Source: Ampullaceana balthica (Eukaryota; Mollusca; Gastropoda; Lymnaeidae). From it: DNA of 64,000 bases. Shown one piece after another: positions 34,641 to 47,008 of this stretch; positions within the stretch are counted from its first letter, which is position 1, and the number at the start of each line of letters is the position of its first letter. Under the pieces are notes generated by a model that saw only the letters and a program-made list of their open reading frames with translations, made no database searches and was not told where the DNA came from. The stretch is from NCBI GenBank assembly GCA_944989445.1, contig CALYLW010000736.1:124001-188000 (forward strand), given 5' to 3'. A program made the translations under genes and the position numbers.

Positions 34641-35689
34641 TTTTACTTCTTTGATGAAACGTCTCATTATGTAAAAACGAGCGCAATAACCGTGATCAGC
34701 CATGGCGTAAGCACTCGCAAAATATCACAGTATTTTGTTTTTGACTCTTATCTTTCCCTTAAAATTTTTAAATAAGTATAAATGCAACACAAACGTTTTA
34801 TAGCGAGACATCAACCCTCTTCTTCATAAAATAACGATAAGGAGTTGTCGAGACAATAGAAACAAAATGAATTTAAGTGATTCCTGTCAGTGCGTTTTTC
34901 CCCCATTTAATAACGCATGTTTTTCTCTAACTGCTGTGCCAGAACAACAAAAGTTTCAGCGAAAGTTTCGTCACTTCAATGTGTACTGGCTCATTTTATT
35001 TTCCATGAATGAAAACATGAAAAACATATCTAAAAAAAACAACAAACTGCTAAGCGATTGGTTTTTTCCATAATATTTATTTATTTCACACTAAATGCCA
35101 CTAGATTCTTTCCTTCAAGAAGCGACGAATCACAATTGGAAGAGACTTGTGGCACCAAAAGAGGCTTTAAAAAAAACTTTGTATTAAATATAAATATTCT
35201 TATATTTTTTATTATAGCTTTTTTACAAGCTTCTGTATAGCGTATAAAATTACATTATTTTAATATATATATAACATAAACTAAGTATGCAAACGATTTC
35301 AAATCTGAATTATTTAAAGTTAAATTTGTTTTTCGACGGACATATCTCGCTGAAGTAAATTTCTCTACTCTAAAACGTAACAATTTGTCACAGTATGTTT
35401 CGTTTTTAGTGTGTTTTTTCGACAGAAAAGCACTGTATTAATCTAAGTCCTATATATAAGGCTTAATTCCGTGATATTTATTTACACTAAATATAATTTT
35501 AACTTTAGAAAACTCTACAGTTATTACCAAAATATTGTGCCATGCCATCGCATTGTTCTAGAATTGATCCCAACGAGACATGATTGGAAAGTGCCGAAAC
35601 ATTGACATTACTACACTATTAAAACTTCAAGAGGGAGTCTTCTATTATTGTGCCTGGACGTTGATTGCAGGTCTTAAATATCTATGTAT

Positions 35690-35946
35690 ATGATTCGCCA
35701 TAAATAAGGTCAATCACAAGACGACGCAAGCAAGCAGGCATGACGAATGACCCTCGCTAGTTTGGTGCAGGGGGGGGGCGATAGCTCAACCGCAGTAGGC
35801 TTGTCTCGAGACCAACAATGCGTCTTGCAATCACTCGCGTTGTTCTCATTTCTTCCTACTGCTGTTTGTGTCCGTTCTTTCCCCTCTTTCTTTGCACTAT
35901 CTGTGAGCAAGTCTAATGTGTATGATACGCTGCGGGTTGTATATAG
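35690..35946 (+). mobile_element. Helitron-like family H1, degraded copy
   Basis: GCATGACGAATGACCCTCGC, then TGTTTGTGTCCGTTCTTTC, TTTGCACTAT, and a decayed terminal hairpin (ATGTGTATGATACGCTGC, GGGTTGTATATAG). It lacks the tRNA-like insert found in two other copies. It lies about 1 kb beyond the FREP A upstream flank. Confidence 0.5.
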
Positions 35947-35999
35947 TGTAAATATAATCCATAAAAATTGTACGCCTTAACTTTTGAACATTCATTCTC

Positions 36000-38210
36000 T
36001 TTTGGGTGACTCATCAAGCGGGACATCGCCATAGAGGTACCGGAAATTCTCCTTCCAAATCCCCGCACAGCTCGAGGGCACTCTTCAAGCACACCTCCGG
36101 GTGGCCACACAAAGACAGACAAGTTCCCTTCTAGTGTTAAACTTTTACAGGTAGCTTCGTGTGGGACAATGTTCAGTTCTCATTCGTGTTATGAGTGTCT
36201 GATTGCAACGTCTAATTTCCCATCAGAAGTCACTTTTGCTGGGTATCGGCGTGTACTGGTATACGTTTATGGCCGTGCTTCCAGATGCCCAGCCCTGAAG
36301 TCCTCTTGGAAAAGGTCTTTAAGCCACGAATTGAACCCCAGCTGTATTATCGCCCGGTTGGGTTGGGGCTGAACTGCCCCATCTCTTTCTAACTGATCGA
36401 CCCTGTCTGAATGAGGCTGAACACTGTGCCCAGTGATTTACTGACGGATTAATTTTCTGCGTCTTGCTAGGATTTCACCTACTGTATCCAAAATGACACT
36501 TACTGTTTTCGCCTGCAGAGAAGATCGACCCACAGTCTAGAGCAAAAACCGTGAGTAGGTGAAGACTACGACGGTCGGGAAAACCTTTTTCTTAGCCAGA
36601 CGTCGGCGCACTTCTTTCAAGCCCCCGCAGATCGTCTCCAGTTCAGCGTCGTGACTACTGTATGCAGATCCACACGATCCTGACAGTTCTGTTTTGTCAG
36701 GTCCAGTTTAGGGGTTATTAAGTTAGTACTCCGTATCCACTTCTGCCATCCTTGAAACGTGAGCAATCAGCGAAAACTCTAACTAGTGCTGTCGCCATAT
36801 CCTCGATTGTTTTCAGAGCTTTGTATCGCTGTAGCTCGATGGGGCTGGCTTTTGTCACAGCCGTATGTCAAACGTAGTTCAGGCAAGTCGAAGATTTCAT
36901 CTGGCCGTCGAGCGGGGGACGGATGCATCCGTTCCCTCAGCTTTGGTATGGGGACTGAGTTTTCTACCAAGATAGAGGGCTCTCATTAGTCTTGCGTCCA
37001 CGCCTCAACTAGTGCTTGCCAGTTTCTTCACCAGGGACATTTTAACTGTGGCATTGGCACACAATTCACGTACATGGTTATGTAGTTGGACTTTCTGGTC
37101 CAACTTGATTTCCAAGTGCGTTGGTGTCCAATCCCAATTCAAACTCTTCCCGCATATCTGGAGCACCACCTCATGCTTCAGAGCATTCAATCCATTTGTA
37201 ACAATGGAATAGGCCGTTTTCTCCGTATGACCACTAGGCGCAATCGGTTGGCTTGTTCTTCGATCCGAGTCATATTGTTCTGCAGACTTTTCTGCAGTGT
37301 TGCAACGTCTTTTCCAGAACTCCATATAACCAAATCGTCAGCAAAAATGGCGTTCTGTGACTCGAGAATGCCTTGTAGGTCGTGGACGTAGGCTAAGAAC
37401 AATGCACAACTAAAGGTGGACACCTGCCGGAGTTCGTCCTCCAGGCATGCCTCGCTGGATAGTGCTTCTCCCAATCGGGTTTTAATCATTCGGTCCGTGA
37501 GGAATGATTTTATCCAGATGTACATTTTAGCAGTGACACCTAACTGCTTCAACATTTATAGTATCCCTCCAAGCCACAAATTGTCGTATGTTTGCTTCAG
37601 ATCGAAGAGCACAGCAACGGTGTGATTCCTCAACTGGAATTTGTTTATAGCTCTCTAAATTAATCTGAGAGCCTGGTCTATCGGTTAGCGTCAATTTCGT
37701 AACCCACCCTGAGTCTTTGGAATGCTTTTGGACTCCTCGAGGAACCAGTAGATTCGTGCGTTCACCAACTGTTCAGCTACCTTCCCCACACACGACGTGA
37801 GGGAAATTAGCCGGTAGCTGGACGGGTGTGCGCCTGGTTTCCCCTCTATGGGAATTGGGGTTATTGTACCCTTTCCCCACAGCTTCGGCAGCGTGCCTTT
37901 AGTGCAAGTTCTGTTAATAAAACTCTATAGTTTTATTCGGCCTGTCGTGCCCAGATGCTTGAGCATTTCATTGTGAACTTTGTCTGGACGTGTGCTTTGC
38001 CAGCTTTGCACTAATTGAGTGCGTTTTGCAATTTTGTCATGGTGAAGGGCGCCGAGAAAACCTCTAATTGAGGGCCCTTGCGTTGTACCCTTTAGCCTTC
38101 CCTTCGCATTCGGTAACAATTTTCGGCTGAATTCAGATCTTGCACCTTTCTTGTTTACCTGGGCATAGTGTTTTTTCAGCGCTCGTGCACGCTTTACGTC
38201 ACTTGCCCTT
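36000..38210 (-). pseudogene. Jockey-like LINE, reverse transcriptase and RNase H remains
   Basis: On the minus strand, in several frames: a segment before the RT (GTTGRIKLYSFINR), TITPIPIEGKPG, YRLISLTSCVGK and FDLKQTYDNLW (RT palm motif A with its Asp), then AIFADDLVIW (motif C FADD) near 37340. Downstream, near 36500-36720, GSCGSAYSSHDAELETI and VVVFTYS match the RNase H fold, with the catalytic FTDS Asp replaced. Near 36150-36200, LITRMRTEHC resembles the post-RNase H tail. Stops and frameshifts throughout show it is dead. An RT plus RNase H order is typical of Jockey/I-type LINEs. Confidence 0.75.
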
Positions 38211-38214
38211 GCTC

Positions 38215-39000
38215 TTTAACTCATTTTGTTCAATTATAATTCGTATATTAGAGCAATGCAGATTGAAATAAGAGTGACCCTCACAACAAGCCCCGTGGAA
38301 CACCTGAAATCAGTCCTACTTTCTGATAGGAAGCAGAGCCAACAACACCTTGGATTCCCCCCCCTTCAAAAGAAAAATGGCGGTTGTTGGCAATGTCTTT
38401 ACTTTTCAAATGCCCACAAATGCCACCATTTGTAGTCTCCTCGTGTATCAAAACGTACACAAAATATGCTTAATCGAGACCTATATTTATATTGTTTAGT
38501 TCCAAATCTGCAGGACTGATGAAAGCTTGCCAAAGTAAAGACTTAGTATAGAGTTCACTCAAGTGTCAACGTGGGATAAAAGTTCAATGTTTAGGGTGGA
38601 GGTCAATGTCAAATGTACAGATTCTACTAAATGTGGCATCAGCGACATATCAATAAAGAGATGCAATATTTGTAATAATGTTAAATTATTTGGACACTCT
38701 GGGTTCCTTCTATCTTATCATATAATATGTTATTGACACTCTTTTTGTACAGAAGATTTTTAAATCAAACGCTTAATCAATTTTCGTGATTTGTTTTGAA
38801 TTAGTATTAGCGTTTTAAATTGTGATTTTCTTTGATTACCTGGTTTGACCAGGCAACCCATTTACACAAGTATTCAAGCCGGGAAGAATAAGAATTTGTA
38901 TGTCTTTGTTCTTGCATATAGAAAAAAAAAGATTTCATTCCCTATTCCACATGTCTTACATATTTGTTCGTTCGTCCGTCGATACGACGAGGACCACTCT
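38215..39000. other. No gene seen
   Basis: Ordinary AT-rich sequence between two LINE remnants. 38960-39000 probably belongs to the 3' UTR of the following minus-strand LINE. Confidence 0.4.
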
Positions 39001-39002
39001 AG

Positions 39003-40010
39003 TCATACGAGGGTTGTCTGTGCGTGCGCAGATGGCTGATTAGGCCGATCCTTACACGGAGGGTTCGGGAACAGAAGGGACAAGGGACGAGTGCGACATC
39101 TCCTGGAGGGTTGACAGCATGGGCCTTTCGGGCTTGCCTCTTCTATTCTGCTCCGGTGATCCGGTTTGCCTCGCATGACCCGGCACCTTTGTGGATGGAA
39201 GAACGAAAGGTGGATCGGTCCATTGCAGCTCGTTCCCACGTGTCTGGATTGATGGCAAAACGCTTTCATTGAGGCTTTTAGTGTGTCTTTGAAAAGTTTC
39301 TTTTGCCCACCGTGGGACCGCTGGCCATACTGGAGCTCACCATAGAAGATTCTCTTTGGCAGTCTCTCATCTGGCATTCGGACAACGTTCCCTGCCCAGC
39401 GAAGCTGGGTCTGCATCAGGAGGGTGAAGATGCTGGGGAGACCTGCCCTGGTCAGTACCACTGTGTCTGGAATTTTGTTCTGCCACTTTATGCCGAGAAT
39501 CTTCCTGAGGATTGTTATATGAAAATGGTTAGGCTTTCTTGCATGGCGCTGATAAACAGCCCAAGTTTCACAAGCATATAGCAGTGTGGGGAGCACCACT
39601 GCCCTGTAAACTTTCAGCTTGGTCTGGATGGTAATGCCTCTTCTGTTCCAGACATTAGGGTACAACCTGCCAAAAGTGGAGCTGGCTCTAGCAATTCTGA
39701 CGTTCACTTCGTCATCGATGGTGACATTTTGAGACAGTGTGCTGCCTAGGTATGTGAACCGGTGCACTGTGTTGAGTCTCTTGCCGTTGACAGTGATGTT
39801 GGGCTCTACGTAGGGCCTTCCAGGCGTGGGCTGATGGAGGACCTCAGTCTTCTTAGTGTTGATTGTTAGACCAAAGTTTGTGCAGGCACTGGAGAACAGG
39901 TTTACACTGCGTTGCATGTCGGCTTCTGAGACAGCGTTGAGGGCACAGTCATCAGCGAACAGCAGGTCTCTAATGATGTCTGTCATAACCTTGGTTTCTG
40001 CCATCTGATC
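39003..40010 (-). pseudogene. LINE RT, C-terminal half
   Basis: FADDCAL (catalytic motif C) at 39948-39959, then the thumb and a long conserved tail: GLTINTKKTEVLHQP, FTYLGSTLSQ, LPTLLYACETW and LRKILGIKWQNKIPDT, then LRWAGNVVRMPDERLPKRIF. Near 39010-39110, in a shifted frame, CPFCSRTLRVRIGLISHLRT with a further H forms a C2H2 zinc finger, which usually ends this protein type. A frameshift near 39250 therefore breaks the tail. Confidence 0.8.
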
Positions 40011-40846
40011 TTGGAGAGATGGGTCGAACATTTCGATGACGTCCTAAATCGCCCTTCGACAATCAACAACGAAGCCATCAATCGTCTACCCCAAGTGCCC
40101 ACAAACAAAGCACTGGATGACGCCCTAACCTTGCTTGAGACCCAGAAAGCAATCTATCTTCTCTCCAGTAGCAAAGCACCTGGTTCTGACGCCATATCAG
40201 CTGAGGTCTACAAGGAGGGGGGAACATCCCTGACTGAAAGGCTCCACCAGCTGTTTCTCTTAATATGGCAGCAAGAGACGATCCCGCAGGACTTCAAAGA
40301 TGCCACCATCATACATCTATATAAGCGAAAAGGAAGTAGACAGGCTTGTGACAACCACAGAGGCATATCCCTGCTTTCTATCGCAGGAAAGATCCTTGCC
40401 AGAATCCTCCTCAACCGCCTCACAGTCCACCTTGACCAAGGACTCATGCCTGAAAATCAGTGTGGATTCCGAAAAGAGTGAGGAACCATTGACATGGTGT
40501 TCGCTGCCAGATAGCTGCAAGAGAAATGTCAGGAGCAGAACTCCGACCTGTTCTCCACCTATGTCGACCTGACCAAGGCTTTTGACACTGTTGGCAGAGA
40601 GGGTCTGTGGAAGATCATGGCCAAGTACGGTTGCCCAAGGAAATTCATCGTCTTGGTGCAACATGAGGGCATGCAGACCAGAGTCCAGGACAGCGGGGAG
40701 TTTTCTGATCCTTACCCAGTCACAAACGGGGTCAAGCAGGGCTGCGTCCTGGCACCACCACTGTTTAGCCTCATGTTTTCCGCCATGCTGACAGGGGCAT
40801 TCAGAGACGAGGATGTTGGTGTCAACCTGATGTCTTTACATATATA
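40011..40846 (+). pseudogene. LINE RT, N-terminal half (inverted segment)
   Basis: ERWVEHFDDVLNRPSTINN, SKAPGSDAISAEVY, NHRGISLLSIAGKILARI, ENQCGFRKE, a stop, GTIDMVFAAR, a stop, YVDLTKAFDTVGREGLW (motif A Asp), then GVKQGCVLAPPLFSLMFSAM (motif B). There are two in-frame stops, at about 40479 and 40512. It ends at a TA microsatellite. Confidence 0.8.
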
Positions 40847-40866
40847 TATATATATATATATATATA

Positions 40867-41491
40867 CTAGGGGAAAGTACCGGCTTCTCCCGGGTTTAAC
40901 AACAACAGCAACAACAACAAAAACAACAACAGCAACAAAACAACAACAACAAAAAACAACAAACAAACAACAAAAACAAAACAAAAACCAGAACAACAAC
41001 AGCAACAACAACAGCAACAAAACAAAACAACAACAGAAATTGCACAGCAACAAAACAAAACAAAAACAAACAACAACAAAACAACAACTACAACAACAAC
41101 TACAACAACAACAGCAACAACAACAACAACAACAACAACTACAACAACAAAAGCAACAACAAAAGCAACAACAACAAAAAAATTATTTTATGGGCGATAA
41201 TCGCCTTCTTGTTAATCTCGACACCAAAATGTTTATTATTTTGCGTCATTATTTTACGTCTTAATTTTCAATAATTTTTATTTTATATAGCTCATATAAG
41301 GAAAAATTACATTTTGGGCCCCCGGCCCCCAGTATGTTATATATATGGAACGAAACCTGTTTAACAACCTTTCCGGTATAATTTTGTGTACGTGTACCAA
41401 ATTTCACGTTATTTGGTTGTCTGGATCTTGAGTTATTAGGGAACAGACAGACAACCAGACAGACAACAAATGCGTCTTATATGTATAGAGA
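40867..41491 (-). mobile_element. Helitron-like element with GTT array, copy 2
   Basis: On the minus strand the 5' end TCTCTATACATATAAGACGC follows A, and the 3' end is a hairpin made by ACCCGG...CCGGT, then ACTTTCCC and CTAG before T. Leader landmarks and the GGGGGCCGGGGGCCC-type palindrome match copies 1 and 3. The array is shorter (about 270 bp). It abuts the twin-primed LINE through a short TA array, which may mark that insertion point. Confidence 0.6.
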
Positions 41492-42142
41492 TATATATCT
41501 ATATCTATCTATATATATAAATTTAAATAACATAATTTGCAATCTGTCACAGTGTCACGTAGTGTCTGTCCGTGACGCTATGCGAGGCAACTCCCGATAA
41601 AAAAATATATAGAAGTAAAAAAGTTGCTTTCGAGATTAACAAAACGTGTTTCTTGCCAGTGCCATAAAATATTGTGACGTGACGTCATTATTTGAGCATT
41701 TAATGTGTGAAGGGGACGAAGTAAAAAGAGCCATGTTTAATTTGATGTGATTAATATTATTTTTTTTAATTAAATGACCGTTTTGTGTATGTGTCCATGT
41801 CAATATTACGTACGTAATTATAAATTTAATTTTCTATATTAATATATAACAATCGTTTTTCGGTTTATTGGTTGTCGTTTGGTTGTCAAGTTTTTATGCG
41901 TTTTGAACTACAAAGCCATTATTTATTACTGCAAATGAAATTTGCCAACTTATGCTTCAGTTTAGCATTTGTTTTTCTTTTAAATACTTTGAGATTGCGT
42001 ATGTGTATGTTTAAAATAATAACATATTTAAAAATCGGACTTCTCCCCACAATAGTTTTTTTATTGTTATTTACTTGTAATATTTTAATGCGTCTTAGAC
42101 TAATTTTGTATAAAAAATCTTTGCTTTTAATATAGAACTGGA
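41492..42142. other. No gene seen
   Basis: AT-rich. 41570-41760 contains ATTGTGACGTGACGTCATTA and other phrases reminiscent of the 23700-23960 insert, but too diverged to classify. Confidence 0.35.
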
Positions 42143-42690
42143 AGGGGTGCTGACGTGACAATAAAGAAAACGTTTATTACAATTCCTAAAACATGGTTAT
42201 TAAATTTTATATACGATTACCTGTTGATACTTTAATATTTTCTTTTATCCAGTGATTAACTTTACATCGACGTTTTCATGCAAAATAAATAGTTCGTTGT
42301 TATTCATATTTGTAAATAGTTACAATTTTTTTATTTACATGTTTTTGATAATGTCAAGGTAATAATGTATGGACCAATGGGCGCATAAACTGACAAATCA
42401 TAATAGATTTTGAAAAGGTGCTGATTTGACAATAATAAAAACGTTTATGTGAATTACTCAAACGTTTATATTAAATTGTAAATATTATTAACAGTTGATA
42501 ATTTAATTTTTTCTGGTATCCTGTGACAAACTTTGATTACTACGTTTCATGCAAAATGAATAGTTCTTTGTTATTGACATGTGTAAAAATTACATTTTAA
42601 TTTTTACATGTTTTGGTAATGTTGTGATAATAATGTATGGACAAATGGGCGAATAAACTGACAAGTCATAATCATCAATGAAGCTTAAGC
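42143..42690. repeat. Tandem duplication, period about 275 bp
   Basis: GGTGCTGACGTGACAATAAA at 42143 reappears as GGTGCTGATTTGACAATAAT at 42418. The following landmarks (TTTCATGCAAAATAAATAGTTC, TAATGTATGGACCAATGGGC) recur at the same distance. Two diverged copies. Confidence 0.8.
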
Positions 42691-43119
42691 TGCTTCAAAT
42701 CACAGATGTGCTTGATGTGGATCACATTACAGTCACATAATTTATTTTTAACTCACTGTGCTGTATTATTGGTGCACTCATAATTGGTGCGCACTATTCA
42801 ATGCCGCAAGTTAACGTCCGGCTGACTCCTCAGCAATATTTGTTAATACTTCGAACTTCAAACTTCTTTGCTGAAGTATCACCTTATGCTGTGTGTAATT
42901 CACTATGCATTTACTATTATCCTGATTATATCATTATTATTCATGCAAACTTATATAATGCGAAGCCTAAGCTTGGAGGTTTTCACTTAATACATGTATT
43001 CGTATATATAATCAAAATATATACTCTGCTATGTCCGTTCGTAACGCTAGATTTTAGAAAGCGCACCGCTAAAAAAAACGTTTAAAAATACTGCAATAAA
43101 AAAAAACCTTAACAATAAA

Positions 43120-43390
43120 GTTTTTGACTATAAATCCCATATATATGAGATAGAACTTAAAGTATTGATTATGTTCCAACGCGAAAAACATTTACAGCCT
43201 GAAACTGTCTTAACTCCCCTTTGCTTTATAACCCCGGGGGGTGGGTGGGAGAGGGGAAAGGTCTGGTCACCGGTCGCTGGACTGAGCTCAGCGGGACATG
43301 TAAAATGTAAACAAAAGCCCGCCGGTACATCGACGGATGGCGTCAAATCTCGAACTGAACTGTCACGTGAAAAAAAACAAAAAACGTTGA
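43120..43390 (+). repeat. Dispersed repeat, copy 2 (see 790-985)
   Basis: Same landmarks as copy 1, with a longer G-rich middle (CCCCGGGGGGTGGGTGGGAG). Non-coding. Confidence 0.5.
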
Positions 43391-43734
43391 AATTGAATTA
43401 CATACGCTGTATAGAGATAAACTAAAAATGCATTTATTTAATTACGGTACGTTCGATCGATCTGAAATTTTAATACGATGCATTGTTAGGTGACACAAGT
43501 CTATGTACCGTATTTCAGCTCGATGGCAGTACGGGAAGTGGGTCATGTTTTACTTTTGTTTTTCCGCCCTCCTGACGACGCACGACAGACAAAGAGACAG
43601 AGAGAGACGGCGGTGAAGTTAATATAAGGGATTTAAAAACGCTATTTTCAAATGTCCGCATAAAATTGTTCAATATGGAAAAGAGATTTAATTTTTCTCT
43701 CTTGGTCTCTACATTTTCTGATTTTTAGCTTATG

Positions 43735-43885
43735 TGTAATGTACTGTCCTTTATGTTGTTATTATGGTATGAATGGTTATTTAATTATTATATGTATGTT
43801 ATGATCTCATGTAAAGCGCTATGAGTCCGGTTCCTTGCTGAGATACAGCGCTATATAAATTATAAATTATTATTATTATTATTTA
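43735..43885 (-). mobile_element. TATAGCGC short element, reverse copy
   Basis: Reverse-oriented homologue of the left part of 28548-28915: GTAATGTACTGTCCTTTATG, AAAGCGCTATGAG, CAGCGCTATATAA, then an ATT run. Confidence 0.5.
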
Positions 43886-44396
43886 CTATGCAGCTTTCAG
43901 GCAAAAGGGACAATTACAAAAAACTGAAATATATCCATTTTGAAAACTTCCGTCATTTCATATGGGTAATACACTAGTATTAAGTTCTCATGCAAAATAC
44001 GTGTAGAAAATGTTAGCATCTGTCTCATTATTATCATAGTTTGCATTGTTTTGGACTTTTCGTTAGGCAATTTCAGTGTGTTCCATTTTCTTTGGACATC
44101 AACATTATAATAAGTTTTCATTAGAAATTGCATTATATTAATATTGAACAATTCAACTATGTTTTTGCAATAATTGTTTAATTAAATAATTTATTTAGTT
44201 TGTTAAATTTTATTATTATTTTGTGCATGTTTCTCAAATATTAAGCTGATTATGTAAGTAGGTAAGAATATAACTTAGAGAAGTAGGATTTCACTCCAAA
44301 CAAAAATAGGCACACATACACAGCAATGAAACTATCCAAGTATCCGAACATGATAAGAAAAAAGACAACATAAATCTTATGAAAGAGAGAAATTAA
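43886..44396. other. No gene seen
   Basis: AT-rich intergenic sequence without recognised features. Confidence 0.45.
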
Positions 44397-45289
44397 TCTC
44401 AATATATATAAGCCGCATTTGTTGTCTGTCTGTTCCCTAATAACTCAAGATCCAGACAACCAAATAACGTGAAATTTGGTACACGTACACAAAATTATAC
44501 CGGAAAGGTTATTAAACAGGTTTCGTTCCATATATATAAGATACTGGGGCCCGGGGGCCCAAAATGTAGTTTTTCCCTATATGAGCTATATAAAATAAAA
44601 ATTATTGAAAATTAAGACGTAAAATAATGACGCAAATTAATAAACATTTTGGTGTCGAGATTAACAAGAAGGCGATTATCGCCATAAAATAATTTTTGTT
44701 GTTGTTGTTGCTTTGTTGTTGTTGCTTTTGTTGTTGTAGTTGTTGTTTTGTTGTTGTTGCTTTGTTGTTGTTGCTGTTGTTGTTGTAGTTGTTGTTTTGT
44801 TGTTGTTTTGTTGTTGATGTTTTTGTTGTTGTTTTGTTTTTGTTGTTGTTGCTGTTTTTGTTGTTGTTGCTGTTGTTGTTGCTGTTGCTGCTTTTGTGTT
44901 GGCTTTGCTGTTGTTGTTGTTGTCCACATCCCTTGCCCTGCGACGACAATGTCCTTCATGTTGTTGTTGCTTTGTTGTTGTTGCTGTTGTATTTGTTGTT
45001 TTGTTGTTGTTGCTTTGTTGTTGTTGCTGTTGTTGTTGTAGTTGTTGTTTTGTTGTTGTTGTTGTAGTTGTTGTTTTGTTGTTGTTTTGTTTTTGTTTTG
45101 TTGTTGTTTTGTTGTTGTTTTGTTTTTGTTGTTTTGTTGTTGTTTTTGTTGTTTTTGTTGTTGTTTTGTTTTTGTTGTTTTGTTGTTTTTGTTGTTGTTT
45201 TGTTTTTGTTGTTTTGTTGTTGTTTTTGTTGTTTTTGTTTTGTTGCTGTTGTTGTTAAACCCGGGCGGGAGCCGGGTACTTGCCCCTAG
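44397..45289 (+). mobile_element. Helitron-like element with GTT array, copy 3
   Basis: 5' end TCTCAATATATATAAGCCGC after A. 3' end hairpin ACCCGG-GCGGGAG-CCGGGT, then ACTTGCCC and CTAG before T. The array is about 560 bp of GTT/GTTTT/GCT repeats. The same unique block that interrupts copy 1 is present (CCACATCCCTTGCCCTGCGA at about 44923), so the array is an inherited part of the element, not independent slippage. All frames across the array are artefacts. Confidence 0.6.
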
Positions 45290-45388
45290 TTATAAATATT
45301 GGTTGATCATATTTTAGTTTGAAAATTGATATCGTATTTAAAGTAATAATAATATCTGATAAATACGTTTAAATGATGCGTCCAACTC

Positions 45389-45416
45389 TCTCTTTCTTAT
45401 TCTCTCTCTCTCTCTC

Positions 45417-45468
<52 letters not shown>

Positions 45469-45473
45469 TCTCA
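45389..45473. repeat. TC microsatellite
   Basis: TC dinucleotides with a few CC and GTC interruptions. Confidence 0.95.
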
Positions 45474-46385
45474 TTCTGTCTTCTTGAACATTGTACTTTT
45501 TTTCTAGCAGGCACATGTACCAAAGAAGGTGATCTAATGAGTTTATATCCCTAGTACTAGTGCCGTCAAGCTAAAGCCATTTTATCTATGTGCTATATCA
45601 AGGACGTCACTTTCCCAAACATAACATTTTTAATTTCTTACGTTTTTGAAAGCTTGATATCTTAACAAGGCTTATGGTAATATATTTGTTTGACATACAT
45701 TTTATTATAAACACTGTTGTTAAAATATGTAAAAAAATAACGGGAGCTCATTATTAAATGTATATAACTATAAATAGGTTTAAGGAACGGATAGCAGAAA
45801 ATGTGAGTTTCCATTATTCATTAAAAATAAAGAATATGAGTATGAGCAATGGAATTGTATAATTTGATGGAGAAGATATTATTTACTATTTTAAATTAGT
45901 ATTCTAAATTGTTTGACGTCATTTTTTTATACTTTGAATGATTTTTGAGGAAAAAAGTTGACTATTTTATATGTTGAAAATATAAATAGGTTATGGCTTC
46001 TTTTTAGTCCAAATTAATGAAAATGTTTGAAAAGAAAACAAATTTCTTGACTAAGATAAACACCTTTAAGTTCAGAGGTCACTTATAATCAAGATTGTTT
46101 GTTTCCAGGTGCGAGTTTCGTATAAGACAAAGACTTTCCTTTATCACTGGTATAAGAAAAAACTATTTACACTAATGTCTAATACAAAATACAGAATTTG
46201 CAACTTGTACATTGGGCTAGCCATCAGATCAACTGTATATAATTGCTAATAAGTATAAGCGGAAAATATTCCGATTTCTTGATAATCTATCCCTCAGACC
46301 ATTTTTTCATGGTTTTATTTTTTAGACGGAGGATATTACAATATTTTGTTAAAGTGTTAAATGACTCAAAATTTAGTTCATTTTC

Positions 46386-47008
46386 AAAATTAAGATGAGT
46401 ATTCTTATTTGTTACAGTTTGCACGTTGTTTTTGGGTGGTAAAAATGTTCTTCATCATGCATTTTATTAAATGATATTATTTAATTTATAAATATCTGTA
46501 TATTTATATTTTATCTGTATAAAAGCAATAGTAACATATTTGTGTTAGTAAAATTGATCAAGTGGAATAATATTTATTATTATTTTGTTTGTTTGTTGGG
46601 TAGAGTATGGGGCGAAACATGATAAATGAGTAGGAAAAGTTCATACAAAATAGCATACACATTTCGCTATACCACACTTAGTAAATAACTGAAAGATGAA
46701 CTTTTAGATAAATATATTGAATATCAGTTATAATTTAATGATCAAGTATTGATTGTGGACCCTTAAAAACAGATGGCAAATAAGAGATGCATTTGAAACA
46801 TTATTTAAAGGTGCTGATAAAAGAGTTCATCTAAATATTATATATTGAGTAAAGCAACGATGATAAGCAAGTTAAAAGTGTTTAATGTAAATTAAGGAAG
46901 ACCTTTGCATTTTAGAATACGGATAAATACTCAGGTTATTAATTAATCGTTTCTTGTAGCTATAAAATCATAAGGTTAAACAAATTACATACTAAAACAT
47001 CATTTAAA
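46386..47008 (-). other. FREP B downstream flank, conserved between units
   Basis: Homologous to 17790-18407 and 22027-22584 (AAGATGAGTATTCTTATTTG, TTGTTTTTGGGTGGTAA, GCAACGATGATAAGCAAGTT). It contains no coding sequence. Confidence 0.55.

Larger units (their letters stand above)
39003..40846 (-). mobile_element. 5'-inverted (twin-primed) LINE insertion
   Basis: The 3' half lies on the minus strand (about 40010 down to 39003) and the upstream half on the + strand (40011-40846), back to back. Reading from the outer edge, the inverted half ends at DVGVNLM and the sense half starts at ETKVMTDIIRDLLFADD. In the sister LINE at 56015-57480 these two points are only about 20 codons apart. The junction side of the inverted half is its most upstream sequence. 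This is exactly the geometry produced by twin priming during target-primed reverse transcription. Confidence 0.75.

Noticed and set aside
37005..37391. Open frames on the + strand over the Jockey-like LINE
   Set aside because: They are antisense shadows; only the minus strand shows RT and RNase H motifs.
41872..42135. 87-codon hydrophobic open frame
   Set aside because: AT-rich sequence favours L/F/I codons; no homologous copy, splice signal or domain.
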